DNA of 64,000 nt from Spiroplasma sp. BIUS-1 (GCF_010365805.1 NZ_CP048386.1:851327-915326), one strand, 5' to 3'; positions 34,979 to 48,740 are shown, numbered from the stretch's first letter. A program made the numbers and translations. The notes: generated by a model not told the origin, from the letters alone.

Positions 34979-36530
34979 TTTTTGTTACCCCTTTATTTTT
35001 AAATTCAGCTACACTTTTTTCTCTATTGTAATTAAATCAGTTCTTTGGATTTAGTCTTAAATAAAAATCATTTTGATCTATATTGTTTTTAGAAATTATA
35101 GATTCATTAATTATTCAAGATACCACTAATATTATTATAAATACAAATCACATAATTGAACCAACTAAATTTTTACCAGTTATCAAAGGTTGTAAAATGT
35201 TTAAGTAATAAATAAAACCAAGCATAAATATTAACATTGAAGAAGAAAATACAGCAGCAAAATAAGCTCCTTTTACTTTTCTAACTTCTACTTTCTTAGT
35301 TTTTCTATTTATCAACATGTTTATTAGTATTGGTATATCCAATAAATAGACAATTATTATTGTTGAATCAGAAGATAAATAAGCTGTATAAAGATACCCC
35401 CCTTGATCTCTAGTGACCGAATTAGGTAATAGCAAACCAGAAGCAACAAACATAGTAAAAAATACACCAACTATTGCCATTGCTATTCAACTTGATTTAA
35501 CTTTTGAAAGCTCTGCTCCATTTTTTGAATATATAAATTTTTCTTCAATTGATGCTCTAATTACTATTGGATAAATGATACTATAAGCATTAACCATTGT
35601 TAAAAGAGTTATAGTTATGATTAAATTGAAAGCAAAGTGAGCCCTTGAATCAATTCCTTTAAAAATATTTAGTATATTACCATCTTCTGCTCCCATAAAT
35701 ATAGCTACACTTATTACTATGTAAAACACAGAAACAGCAATTATACCTGTCATCATAGCAGGAGCAACCACTTCTTTATGTTCACAATCTTTTTGTATTG
35801 CCGCAGAGTCTAAGAAACCATCAAATGCAAACATTATAGGTACCATTGTCATAAATACATTATTAATTTTTATAGGGCGAACATTTTCTGGGGAAAATGA
35901 ACTTTTTTCACCCATTGCAAACAATGTAATTCCTGCAATAAGAACTGTAAGTAAAGGTATAAACTTTAAAAAAGATAAAGTTGTTTGTAAAATTTTTCCT
36001 GGTTTTGAAGTATAAGTATTTAGCACTTGAAATAGAACTAGCATAGTTGCTGCTGTAAAAATTTCAACTGTAACTCTTACATCTGGAGTCATTAGTTTTG
36101 CATTTTCATCTCCTTTTGAATAACTATAAATAATATCTAAAGCTTGAAAAAAACTACTTGTTGTAAATAGAGATCCAATTATTATTAAAACTGGTAAATA
36201 GATAAGTGCATATAAAATTGTTACCAAAGAACCGTATCTTCTTCCAACAAATCTTCCAGCTCAAGCAGTTAGAGTATTGTGATCTCCTTTTTTAGTTGAT
36301 GAAGATATTTCTATGAATGCAAGCATCATCATACAACAAAATACTGCCATTAAAACTCAAATTGATATAGCTAGGTAAGGATTCTTTCCAGCTTGTGCAA
36401 GAACACCATTTGCTCCAGCATTTTTTAAATATATTCCACTCCCTACAACGATTCCAAAGGTCATTGAAAAAACTGAAAGAAATTCAAAAATTTTATTTTT
36501 TGCTTTATTTTTTTTATTTACCTTAACCAT
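34962..36530 (-). CDS. APC-superfamily amino acid permease (first of pair)
   Basis: 522 residues, ~12 hydrophobic segments, starting MVKVNKKNKAKNKIFEFL, almost identical to the N-terminus of the neighbour (IKVNKKNKAKNKAFEFL). FGIVVGSGIYLKNAGANG is the substrate loop. The two are a tandem gene duplication that has diverged internally. GAGGTATAAAAGC precedes the start, 4 nt after mnmG. Confidence 0.9.
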
Positions 36531-36534
36531 GCTT

Positions 36535-38406
36535 TTATACCTCGTTGTATTTTTTCTTTAAATGGAAAAGTAGCATTTGAATATCTGCGGGGTTTACACC
36601 CGTTATTCTAGATGCTTGACCAATTGAGTTTGGTCTAACTTTTTCCAATTTTTGTCTTGCTTCAACAGCAATGTTTTCTACTTTTGAATAATCTATATCT
36701 TTTGGAATTTGTTTACTTTCCAATTTAATAAACTTATCAATAGTTTCATTTTCTTTTTTTATGTAACCCTCAAACCTTATTAATATAAGTAGAGTTTGTA
36801 ATTGTTGTTTTGATAAATCATTTAATTCTTTAATATATTTTTTAAAGATATTAATATCTACCTTTGGTTGTTTTAGGATTTCATAAGCACTGAAACCTTG
36901 ATTTAAGTTTGCCTGATCTTTTTCTTTTAATTCTAAAGCTAATTCTGTTTTGGGACTAAATCTTATTTCTTTTAATAATTCTATTTTATTAAAAATCTCT
37001 TTTTCAAATTCTAAATGTTCATTTCATTGTGATTCTGAAATAAGTCCAACTTCATGTCCATATTTTCTTAATCTCATTTCTGAGTTATCATTTCTTAATG
37101 TTAATCTATTTTCTGCTCTACTTGTTAAAAGTCTATATGGTTCTATTACACCTTTATTAATTAAATCATCAATCATTACACCTATGTATGATTCATTTCT
37201 TTTTAGAATTAAAGGATCTTTACCGTCAATTTTTCTAACAGCATTTATACCAGCAATTAAACCTTGTCCCGCAGCTTCTTCATAACCACTAGTTCCGTTA
37301 ATTTGTCCAGCTAAAAATAAGTTTTCAATTAATTTTAATTCTAAAGATAGTTTTAATTGTTGAGGATCAACACAATCATATTCAATTGCATATGCTCATT
37401 TATCAACAACAACATTTTCAAAACCAGGTAGACTTCTCAACATTTGATCTTGAACATCTATTGGCATTGAAGTTGAAAATCCTTGAACATAAAATGTATC
37501 TAAAGATTTTGATTCTGGTTCTAAAAATATTTGATGAGTTTCTTTTGTGTTGAATCTTACTATTTTATCTTCAAAACTAGGACAATATCTTGGTCCAACT
37601 GATTCGATTTGTCCTGAGTACATTGCTGACTTGTGTAAATTATCTTCAATAATTTTTTTTGTTTCTGGAGTTGAATGTATTAAATAACAAACTTCTTGTT
37701 CTTCAAAAGGTATAAATTTTTTTGTAGAAAAAGAAAATGCTAAGTCTTCGTTTGTACCTGGTTCAATAATTGCTTTTGATAAGTCGATAGAATTAATTTT
37801 AACTCTTGGTGGTGTTCCTGTTTTGAATCTAAAAGTTTTTAAACCTAAGTTAACTAGAGTTTGACTTAGAGATTTAGTTGTTATTTCATCATTAGGTCCA
37901 CCTTCATATTTTTCTTCACCCCTATATATAAGAGAAGATAAATATGTTCCTGTTGTTAGAACAACAGCGTCACAAAAAATTTCAGTCCCATCTTCTAAAA
38001 GAACTGACTTAACTTTATTATTAGTGTCTAATGATATATCTTTTACCACACCAACATATAGTTCTAAGTTTTCTTGTTGTTCAACAACTTTTTGCATATA
38101 CTTTGAATACTCAATTTTATCTGATTGTGCTCTCAAAGCTCAAATACCAGGACCTCTTGAAGAGTTTAAAAGTTTCATTTGCAATGCAGTTGCGTCAGCT
38201 GCTTTACCCATTTCTCCACCAAGAGAATCAATTTCTCTTACAACAATACCTTTTGCAGGCCCTCCAACCGATGGGTTGCATGGCATTGTAGCTATTTTAT
38301 CTTTGTAAAGATTTACAAGAATTGTTTTTTTACCTAGTCTTGCAGAAGCCAAAGCAGCTTCAACTCCGGCATGGCCTGCACCAACAACAACTATATCAGC
38401 TTGCAT
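36535..38406 (-). CDS. mnmG: tRNA uridine 5-carboxymethylaminomethyl modification enzyme MnmG
   Basis: 623 residues. With MnmE (60079-61431) it modifies wobble U34. FAD motif [30 protein letters not shown]; and [15 protein letters not shown] segments follow. The start is ATG 38404-38406, 8 nt after GGAGG; the GTG 6 nt upstream is too close to the RBS. Trp by TGA at several places. Confidence 0.97.
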
Positions 38407-38429
38407 ATGCACGCCTCCGTTCTAAAAAT

Positions 38430-40451
<2,022 letters not shown>

Positions 40452-40459
<8 letters not shown>

Positions 40460-41756
40460 GATTATTCATCACCCTTCTAAACATTTTTTCAACATTTCTT
40501 GTGAAAAAATTGATATCAAAAAGTTTATTTAATTCATTTTCATCATTAATGAAACTTTTAATTCCATTTTCAACTAAAATGTCTTTAAATTCTTTTTTTG
40601 AGCTTTGGCACTCCAAAGTACATTTCTGAATGAAGTCATAAACTTCTTCTCTTGAAAATTCATAATTCATTAATATATGTGTTAATACTCTTTGACTAAA
40701 GAATATTCCTCTTTGTTCATTAATATGTAGTTCAATTTTATCCTTGTTAATTACCAAGTCATTAATTGTGTTTGTCATTCTCTTTGATATATAAATAATT
40801 ATATTATAAATATCAGGAAAAACTAGTCTTTCATTTGAACTATGAGATATATCTCTTTCATGTCACAAAACATTGTTTTCTAATGAAGAATTTACAAAAG
40901 ATCTTGCATATCTTGCTAAACCACAGATGTTTTCTGAACTTATTGGATTCTTTTTGTGAGGCATTGAGCTTGATCCTTTTTGACCAACTCCGAATCCTTC
41001 ACATATTTCTTGTACTTCACTTCTTTGAAAATGTCTTATTTCTGTTGATATTTTTTCCAAAGTAGATGCGATATTTGCAATTACAGATATGAAGAAAGCA
41101 TGTCTATCTCTTTGAGTAACTTGTGTTGAAATATTATCTAGATTTAAGTCCATTTTATCTGCAACATATTCTTCTACTTCAATCTCTAAATTTGCATAGT
41201 TTCCCATTGAACCAGAGATTTTTGCAACTTCTATTTGTTTTCTTGCTAGATTTAATCTCTCAATTTGTCTTTGTATTTCGTCAAATCATAAAAGGAATTT
41301 TAAACCCAATGATGTAGGTTCTCCATACATTCCATGGGTTCTTCCCATTATAATTATTTCTTTTGTTTGTTGAGCTTTTTCAATAAGCACTTTTGATAAA
41401 TCTTCTAAAGCTTTATTTAAAACTAAATTAGATTGTTGAATCATTTTATTTTGTGCAGTATCAACTATATCTGTTGATGTAAGTCCAAGGTGAATTCATT
41501 TTTTCTCTGAACCTAATGTTTCAGAGATCATTCTTGTGAATGCTACAACGTCATGTTTGGTTTCTTGTTCTATTTCTAACATTCTTTGAATGTTTACTTT
41601 AGCGTTTGCACTGATTTTTTCAGCATCCTGCCCCGGAACAACCCCCAATTTAACTCAAGCATTGACAACTTCTTTTTCTACATCTAATCAAATGTTTAAT
41701 TTATTTTCATCTGCTCAAATTTTTTCAATTTCTTTTATTGCATAACGTTCTATCAT
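40452..41756 (-). CDS. purB: Adenylosuccinate lyase
   Basis: 434 residues, full length with TGA read as Trp (one splits it at 40863). [14 protein letters not shown] is the signature loop; [12 protein letters not shown] and [12 protein letters not shown] contain active-site His and Thr-Ser residues. It makes AMP from adenylosuccinate and works with purA directly upstream. AGAGGTGATAAAAA precedes the start. Confidence 0.98.
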
Positions 41757-41771
41757 TTTTTATCACCTCTA

Positions 41772-43061
41772 TTAAAATATGTTTTCTAATATAATTGTTT
41801 GTTCTCTATCTGGTCCTACTGAGAAACCTGCTATATCTACTTCACAAATTTTTTCTATCATTTTTAAATAATTCTTAGCTGCATCTGGTAGTTGATCAAA
41901 AGATGTTACACCTGTAATATCTTCTTTTCATCCAGGATTTGATAAGTATACTGGTTTACATTTTTCATATTTTTGGTTAGTACTTGGAACACTTAAAATT
42001 TCTTTTCCATCTAATTCATATTTAACACAAATGTTAATTTCATCAACACCTGACAATACATCCAATAAAGTAATGAATAATGAATCTATTCCTGAAGTTC
42101 TAATTGCATGTTTTAATGCAACAGCATCTAATCAACCAACTCTTCTTGGTCTTTTTGTGTTTGAACCATATTCATGTCCACGTTCTCTGATTCCATCACC
42201 AATTTCATTAATAAGTTCTGTTGGGAAAGCTCCCGCTCCAACTCTAGTTGAGTATGCTTTTACAACACCCATTGTTGAATCTATTAATTTATGGCTGATA
42301 CCACTTCCTGTTGAAGCATTATTTGCAGAAGTATTTGAACTTGTAACATAAGGATAAGTTCCGTGATCTATATCAAGCAATGCTCCTTGTGCTCCTTCAA
42401 ATAAAACTTTTTTTCCATCTTTAATTGCTGCTTCAATAAAGATATCAGTATCAATAACTTTATTTTTAATTTTGTTATAAGCATCAATTAAATCACTATA
42501 AGTTTTTTCAAAATCTAAAGGTTCAACATCAAACATGTTTTTTAAGAACTTCATTTGATAATCAAATACAGATTTAAATCTTTCTTTGAAGTTATCATCT
42601 TCTAATTCTCCAAGTCTTATTCCCAATCTTGAAACTTTGTCTTGATAAGTTGGCCCTATTCCTCTTTTTGTAGTTCCAATTTTATTTTCACCACGCGCTT
42701 CTTCTTGAGCTTCATCTATTAATACATGGTAAGGCAAAATTAATTGAACTCTATCAGAAATTAAAAGATTTCCATATTCAACACCACTTTTTTGAATTAC
42801 TTCAAATTCATTTACTAAATTTATCAAGTTTACTACACAACCATTTGCAATAACACTTGTAACTTTTTTATTAAATATTCCTGATGGAATTATTGTTACT
42901 TTATGTTTTTGACCATTAAAGTTTATAACATGACCTGCGTTATCTCCTCCAGCAAACCTTACAACAACATCTGCTTTTTGAGCAAAATAGTCTGTCATTT
43001 TCCCTTTACCTTCGTCTCCTCATTGTGATCCAACAACAACTAATGAATTATATTTTTTCAT
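41772..43061 (-). CDS. purA: Adenylosuccinate synthase
   Basis: 429 residues. First step from IMP to AMP. VVVGSQWGDEGKGKMTDYF (P-loop and catalytic Asp), RFAGGDNAGH, and FEGAQGALLDIDHGTYPYVT are diagnostic. Trp of the QWGDEGKG motif is TGA. AAGGAGAAAAA precedes the start. Confidence 0.98.
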
Positions 43062-43070
43062 TTTTTCTCC

Positions 43071-43631
43071 TTAATTGAATTTGTTCATTATTTTTTTTAG
43101 ATTTTCATCTAGAATAAAATCTTCTACGAAACTCGCTATTTTTATTATTTTTTCTTTTATTAAATCAATTTCTTCAGAACTCATTTTAGACAATACTCAA
43201 TCCACAATTTTATATTGACCAGGAGCTCCTATTCCAATTTTTAATCTGTTAAAATTTTCAGTTTTTAAGTGACTTATTATATTTTTTATTCCATTATGTC
43301 CACCAGCACTACCATTATCTCTGAATCTTACTTTTGACAACTCTAAGTCTTTGTCGTCATACAATACTATAAAATCCTTAACTTCAATTTTATAGTAGTT
43401 CATTATAGATATAACAGCTTCTCCTGATAAATTCATAAAGGTTTGTGGTTTAACAAAAAGTACCTTTTCTCCCTTGATATTAGAGAAATAAATTTCTGCT
43501 TTGAAATCTTCTGTCTTTTTTTGAAAACCATATTTTTCTAACAAAACATCGATTGCAATGAAACCTGCATTGTGTCTTGTTTGTAAATAATTGCTACCAG
43601 GATTTCCTAAACCAACTATTAGTTTAGCCAT
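43071..43631 (-). CDS. pth: Peptidyl-tRNA hydrolase
   Basis: 186 residues. GLGNPGSNYLQTRHNAGF holds the catalytic His; FVKPQTFMNLSGEAV and DDKDLELSKVRFRDNGSAGG are conserved. Frees peptides from stalled peptidyl-tRNA. 1 nt from prs, 9 nt before purA. Confidence 0.98.
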
Positions 43632-43632
43632 A

Positions 43633-44670
43633 TTATTTTTTATATCCTTTTATATAGTCTTCTACTCTTTTTGAGATTTCATTTTGTTCATCATTGTAAA
43701 CTCCAGTTAGAGAATTTTTTTCATATGAACTTTGAATCATTCTTGCTAATAATTTAGCAACAGAGATAATTTTAAGATTCTTGAATTTTCTTTCTTCTGG
43801 AATTTCAATTGTATCTGTTACAACAACTTGTTTTACTGTTCCATTATTTATTACATCTTCCATTTTTGAAACAGCTTCACCATTAAATAAACCGTGACAA
43901 GCTATGATGTAAATCTCTTTTGCACCTTGCTCTTTTAAAGCTTGAGCACCTTTTATTATTGTTCCACCTGTATCGATCATGTCATCAATAATGAAACAAG
44001 TTTTTCCTTTTACATCCCCTAAAATGAATTCTACTTCTGCTTTATTTGGTTCTGGACGTCTTTTTGCAATAACAGCAATACCATTTGTAATGTTACCTGT
44101 ATATTTAGCAACACCGTGAACCCTTGTAAGACCTCCATGGTCTGGTGATACAAGTATGCATTCTTCTGGATCTAATTTATCAGCATAAATTGTTTCAACT
44201 ATTTCTGAAGCCACAATTTGTGCTGTAGAAAAGTTATCTATAGGAATATTAAAGAATCCCATAATTTGTGCTGAGTGTAAGTCAACAGTAATAACTCTGT
44301 GAACTCCAGCTGTTTCAATAAGGTTTGCAACTAATTTAGAAGTGATTGGTTGTCTCCCTTTTGCTTTTCTGTCTTGTCTTGCATACCCAAAGTAAGGTAT
44401 AACTACGTTTATTTTAGCAGCACTTGCTCTTTTGAAAGCATCTACTGCAATTAACAACTCCATTATGTTGTCATTAACTGGTTGATTTGTTGATTGTATA
44501 ATATAAATTTCTTGACCTCTAACAGAGTCAAGTGATTGAACAATCATTTCTCCATCTAAGAACTTTGATGTTTTAGATTGTGATTCTTCAACTCCTAAGA
44601 TATCACAAACTTTTTTGGTTAAGCTTTTATTTGATGATAAGCCAAAAATCATAATGTCTTTTTTATTCAT
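43633..44670 (-). CDS. prs: Ribose-phosphate pyrophosphokinase
   Basis: 345 residues from ATG 44668-44670, chosen over longer frames because AAGGAG lies 10 nt upstream. Makes PRPP for nucleotide synthesis. Motifs: PYFGYARQDRKAKGRQPITS, ILVSPDHGGLTRV, and the PRPP loop IIDDMIDTGGTI. First gene of the nine-gene run and divergent from the ABC-F gene. Confidence 0.98.
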   Translation of the reverse strand: MNKKDIMIFGLSSNKSLTKKVCDILGVEESQSKTSKFLDGEMIVQSLDSVRGQEIYIIQSTNQPVNDNIMELLIAVDAFKRASAAKINVVIPYFGYARQDRKAKGRQPITSKLVANLIETAGVHRVITVDLHSAQIMGFFNIPIDNFSTAQIVASEIVETIYADKLDPEECILVSPDHGGLTRVHGVAKYTGNITNGIAVIAKRRPEPNKAEVEFILGDVKGKTCFIIDDMIDTGGTIIKGAQALKEQGAKEIYIIACHGLFNGEAVSKMEDVINNGTVKQVVVTDTIEIPEERKFKNLKIISVAKLLARMIQSSYEKNSLTGVYNDEQNEISKRVEDYIKGYKK

Positions 44671-44734
44671 ATTTATAAGTCTCCTTAAATATAATAACAA
44701 ATTTTTAGACTTGCTTTTATGCATTTACTAAATT

Positions 44735-44820
44735 AAAAAAAACATTAAATCTGAGAGCAGGTCTTGGACAAGTACAAGATAATTTAGCAAACTTTTGGCC
44801 TTCTAGGCAATGTTTTTTTT
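44735..44820. other. Structured intergenic element, candidate small RNA or leader
   Basis: An 86-bp element closed by a 12-bp stem (A8CATT at 44735-44746 with AATGT8 at 44809-44820). Inside are smaller hairpins, for example GCCT/AGGC (44799-44809 side) and TCTTG/CAAGA. Either strand would give a terminal stem followed by a U-run. It lies between two divergent genes where a bidirectional terminator is not expected. No Rfam family was recognised by eye; it is neither a clear SRP RNA nor a PRPP riboswitch. Confidence 0.45.
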
Positions 44821-44890
44821 ATTATTTTTGGCAAAGATAGAAAAAAAATCAAATATTAAGGCAAAATTAGGGAATTTATTTAAATTAATA

Positions 44891-44960
44891 TATAATTATT
44901 TTGAAGATTTTAAGGTATTTACCTTAATCATTACTTGTTTCAAGTCTTAGGACTTTTTTT
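44891..44960 (+). promoter_or_regulatory. ABC-F promoter and attenuator-like leader
   Basis: -10 TATAAT at 44891-44896. The following leader has a perfect hairpin TTAAGGTA/TACCTTAA (44910-44927), then two mutually exclusive pairs: ACTTG (44933-44937) with CAAGT (44941-44945), or AAGTC (44942-44946) with GACTT (44951-44955) followed by a T-run (terminator). No AUG leader peptide was seen. Confidence 0.55.
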
Positions 44961-44983
44961 ATTGTAAAAATCAGGAGGAAATT

Positions 44984-46516
44984 ATGGGACTAGTTTTTTT
45001 AGAAAATTTATCACATGCAAATGGTGGTAAAAAATTATATGACAACACAAATTTTAGATTAAACAGAGGAGAACATATTGCTTTAATAGGGCCAAATGGA
45101 GCTGGTAAAACAACATTATTAAATATTATTGCTGGTAAAATGCCTCATGATAAAGGTGATTTAAAAATCCACCCCAAAACAAAAATTGGTTATTTAGATC
45201 AACACCAAGAAGTAGATATGGAAGAGACTGTAGATTCTTATCTAAAAGGAGCTTTTGCAGATCTTTTTGAATTAGAAGCTAGAATGAATAAAATCTATGA
45301 GGATATGGCAATTGAATATAAAGAAGAAGACTTAGTTAAGGCTCTTGCTTATCAAGATACATTAACTTTAAATGATTTTGATTCAATTGATAAGAGAATT
45401 GGTAACCTTGTTACAGGTTTGGGAATTGGACTTGATAAACTGGACAGAAAAATGGCAGAACTTAGTGGTGGTCAAAGAGGAAAAGTTATTTTGGCAAAAC
45501 TTCTATTAAGTGGAGATGACTTCTTATTACTTGACGAACCTACTAACTTCTTAGATTTAGAACAAGTAAAATGACTTGCTAAGTTTTTACAAAGTTTTGA
45601 AAAAGCATTTATTATGGTTTCTCATGATAACGATTTTATTAATAAAACTTGTGGAATAATTTATGCTTTAGATAATTTAAAACTAACAAGATATGTTGGT
45701 AACTATGATAAATATCTAGAAGAAGCAGAACTTCAAAAAGAACAATACGATAAAGCTTTCGTTGCTCAACAAAGAGAAATTAAAAAGTTAGAAACATATG
45801 TTGCAAAAAACAAAGCTAGAGCATCAACTGCCAAGTCTGCTCAATCAAGACAAAAACAACTTGAAAAAATAGATGTGATGCAAGAGAGAAGAGATCTTAC
45901 TAAACCTAAATTTAATTTCTCTTATAAAAGACCCAGCACTAATGTTATTGTTAGAGCTGAAAATCTAGTTATAGGATATGATTCTGCTTTATTGCACGAA
46001 CTAAACTTTGAACTTAGAGAAGGAGAAAAATGTATCATCAGTGGTAGAAATGGTATTGGTAAAACAACATTTCTAAAAACTATGTCTACAGAAATACCTG
46101 CATTTGAGGGTAAAGTAGAACTTGGTAATGCAGTTGAGTATGCTTACTTTAAACAAATTGAAGATGTAAGAGGAATAACACCAATAAAATATTTAATGGA
46201 CAGATTTCCAGACATAACAGAATCAGAAGCAAGAGCTAAAATCGCTCAGTTTGGAGTTAAAAGCGGACTAATGATGCAACCTATGGAAAAACTTTCAGGG
46301 GGAGAGCAAACAAGAATAAGATTGGCTGCTTTAAGTATGATTCCATGTAGTTTATTGGTTCTTGACGAACCCACAAACCATATTGATGTTTTAGCTAAAG
46401 AAGCTTTATTGGAAGCTATTGAAAGCTTTAAGGGAACAGTTATATTAACAACTCACGATATTAACTTCTCTACAAATTGAGCTAACAGGACTTTGGATTT
46501 TTCTGATTTAGTGTAA
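44984..46516 (+). CDS. ABC-F family ATPase
   Basis: 510 residues with two ABC domains and no membrane segment. First domain: GPNGAGKTT, LSGGQRGK, LLLDEPTNFLD. Linker with Lys/Arg/Gln-rich P-site-tRNA interaction region (QSRQKQLEKIDVMQERRD). Second domain: GRNGIGKTT, LSGGEQTRIRLA, LVLDEPTNHID. ABC-F proteins act on the ribosome; some give antibiotic protection, others are housekeeping translation factors, and I cannot tell which. AGGAGGAAATT precedes the start. Confidence 0.93.
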
Positions 46517-46546
46517 AATATTTTTATACCTGGGGAGGTGCATACT

Positions 46547-46705
46547 ATGAACAAAGATTTTGATTCATCATGTTTCAAATGCGTTGAAGAAATGCAAAAA
46601 ACAAACCAAGGAGGAGCAGCTGCAAGTATATTGGCAATGAAAATGCAACAAGGAATTGCTGTACAAGACTTAGACAATATACATTTATGTGCAAGACATG
46701 CTTAA
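46547..46705 (+). CDS. Small cysteine-containing protein
   Basis: 52 residues starting MNKDFDSSCFKCVEEMQK, 10-11 nt after a strong GGGGAGGTG ribosome binding site. Cysteines form C-x2-C near the start and another Cys with His at the end (HLCARHA), a possible metal-binding pair of ends around a Gly/Ala/Met-rich helix. It is too short to be called by length alone but has a strong RBS and lies 30 nt after the ABC-F stop. No known family. Confidence 0.65.
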   Translation: MNKDFDSSCFKCVEEMQKTNQGGAAASILAMKMQQGIAVQDLDNIHLCARHA

Positions 46706-46708
46706 GAT

Positions 46709-46747
46709 TAAAAAAAACTAGTTTATTTATTTAAACTAGTTTTTTTA
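46709..46747. terminator. Bidirectional terminator
   Basis: Near-perfect AAAAAAACTAGTTTA/TAAACTAGTTTTTTT inverted repeat between the small Cys gene (+) and ispE (-). Confidence 0.95.
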
Positions 46748-47400
46748 ATGAAAGTTGATCCTGAACCACTCATTGTTCCCAACTCTCTGTATTCAATTAA
46801 CTCTGGGTAAAGTTTAAGAGCAGGTATTTCTAACATATTCTTTTCATACTTATTCTTTCACCCTTCAATTTCATCAAATTTTTCATAGACATCTTTGGTG
46901 TTACAATTAACTCCTGTTAGAATTAAGTCTTTTAATTCTATACAATAATTTTTTTTACTTTTTTTTACTTTGTTACCAAAACCTTTAACAACCGCTGTTT
47001 CATAGCCTTTTATAAAAAAATAACAATCTGTTCCAACTGCTTTTGCAATTTTATTAAGAATTTTTTTATCTTCTGTGAAGTATTTGGCAACACAAATAGC
47101 ATTACTGCTTCCTCCACCAAGACCTGAACCAATAGGTATATTTTTTTGAATTCTTATTTTGTAAAACTTATCTATTACTTTTTCTTCTCTTAAAATTTTT
47201 AAAACTTTAAAAATAAAATTCTCTTTTTCTAATTCTTTTAAATTACAAAATAGTGTATCTTTACTTTCGTTTGATTCACTTATTTCAATCTCATCAAAAA
47301 AATCTTTAACAATTGTAAATGTAGAGTTTATTTTATGCATACCGTTAATATTTTTCCCAACTTTTAATCCGATATTTACTTTTGCAAAACTTTTTAACAT
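46723..47400 (-). CDS. ispE: 4-diphosphocytidyl-2-C-methyl-D-erythritol kinase
   Basis: 225 residues of GHMP kinase type. The ATP loop IPIGSGLGGGSSNA and the C-terminal TMSGSGSTF motif are present. The family is usually ~280-290 residues, so this is a short form, with the shortening in the middle and C-terminal half rather than at the motifs. It phosphorylates the MEP-pathway intermediate before ispF (29163). The stop lies within the bidirectional terminator. Operon with rsmA and rnmV. Confidence 0.9.
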
Positions 47401-47401
47401 A

Positions 47402-48193
47402 CTAATATACCTCGTTGTACATTTCTATAAACTTATCTATATCAATATTTTCTGGTCTTAAGTTTTGATTTAAACATATTTTATCCAGAACATTTAAAGC
47501 TTCTTCTTTGTTATTTGTTATATTTGATAGATTATTTAAAATAGTTTTTCTTTTATTGTTGAATAACTTTCTTACGAAAGCAACAAACTTAGCATCATCG
47601 TTAACTTTTTTTAAATTGACTTCATTAAAAGTTAATGAAATTATTGCTGAATCAACCTTTGGTATGGGCTTAAACATATTTTTATTAACAGTGAATTCAT
47701 ATTTTATATCAGAATAAAGTTGTGCTGCAACAGAAAGATTATTGTAGTTGTTTTCATTTGCTTTTGCACAAATTCTTTGGGCAACTTCTTTTTGAACCAT
47801 AAATATTGCTTTGTCTAAAAATTTAGAAACATTTAAAGTTCTAAATATTATTTCACTAGTTATGTAATAAGGTGTATTTGATATTAATGAAACTTTTTTA
47901 AATTTATTATCTTCAATAAGTTTTTTAAAATTAACTTCCAAACAGTCTTCTATTATTAATTCAAACTTCTCTGACTTAATTTCAGACTTTAGAATAGATT
48001 CCATATCAGGATCAATTTCTATTGCAATCACTTTTGAAAATCTATTTATAAGTTCTTTCGTCAAAGCCCCTCTACCTGGCCCTATTTCAATTATTAAGTG
48101 ATCCTCTTCTTGATCTAGGATATCTATTATTCTGTTTATCAAATTTTTATCAGTTATAAAATTTTGACCAAACTTCTTTTTAGCAAATTCCAT
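47402..48193 (-). CDS. rsmA: 16S rRNA dimethyladenosine transferase
   Basis: 263 residues. SAM motif IIEIGPGRGALTKELI, IAIEIDPDM, and the adenine motif NTPYYITSEI. Dimethylates A1518/A1519 of 16S rRNA. 2 nt from ispE and overlapping context with rnmV, the common rnmV-rsmA pair. Confidence 0.98.
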   Translation of the reverse strand: MEFAKKKFGQNFITDKNLINRIIDILDQEEDHLIIEIGPGRGALTKELINRFSKVIAIEIDPDMESILKSEIKSEKFELIIEDCLEVNFKKLIEDNKFKKVSLISNTPYYITSEIIFRTLNVSKFLDKAIFMVQKEVAQRICAKANENNYNNLSVAAQLYSDIKYEFTVNKNMFKPIPKVDSAIISLTFNEVNLKKVNDDAKFVAFVRKLFNNKRKTILNNLSNITNNKEEALNVLDKICLNQNLRPENIDIDKFIEMYNEVY

Positions 48194-48196
48194 TTT

Positions 48197-48727
48197 TTAT
48201 TCTCCTACAATTTCTTTGATTTGTTCTACATTAAGATTTATTAAATTTAATCATTTGAACAATCGCTTTGAATTTATTTTTTCACTTCAATTATATTTCT
48301 GAGCTATTTTTTTTCTTGCTTCCGGTTTAAAAAAATCATTTTCTAAAAAGTCTTCTCAACTTATACTCAAAGCATTTGAATCAAAAGAAATTAAATTTGA
48401 AAGAGCATTTCTAATATCTTCTTCTTTTGCTTCAGCAATTCCAATTTTTTTTGAATTTATTATGTCTTTCTTATTGATAAATGCGTTAAAACATTTAAAA
48501 TCTAAGTAGGTATTAATGGTATCACGAATTCGTAATCCAGGTCCATCAGGATCTGTTAATATAATTACACCACGTGTGCTGTTAACATCGGAAATAAAAT
48601 TCAAAGTATTTTTAGATAAGGCAAGCCCATTAGTTTCAATGGTGTCTACATTATCATTTCCAAATATTTTCTTAAGTTTGGCAGTGTCTGTAACACCCTC
48701 TACTATAACAACTTGTTTTATCTTCAT
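48197..48727 (-). CDS. rnmV: Ribonuclease M5
   Basis: 176 residues with N-terminal TOPRIM: VVIVEGVTDTAKLKKIFG (Glu motif) and IILTDPDGPGLRIR (DxD motif). Matures 5S rRNA in firmicutes. Followed by rsmA, the standard neighbour. Divergent from mreB across a short symmetrical promoter region. Confidence 0.95.
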
Positions 48728-48740
48728 AGGGTTACCTTTC

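Noticed and set aside
44735..44820. SRP RNA or PRPP riboswitch
   Set aside because: No GGAA apical loop of SRP domain IV and no ykkC-like conserved core.
46709..46747. Transposon terminal repeat
   Set aside because: Position between convergent genes and flanking A/T runs identify a terminator.
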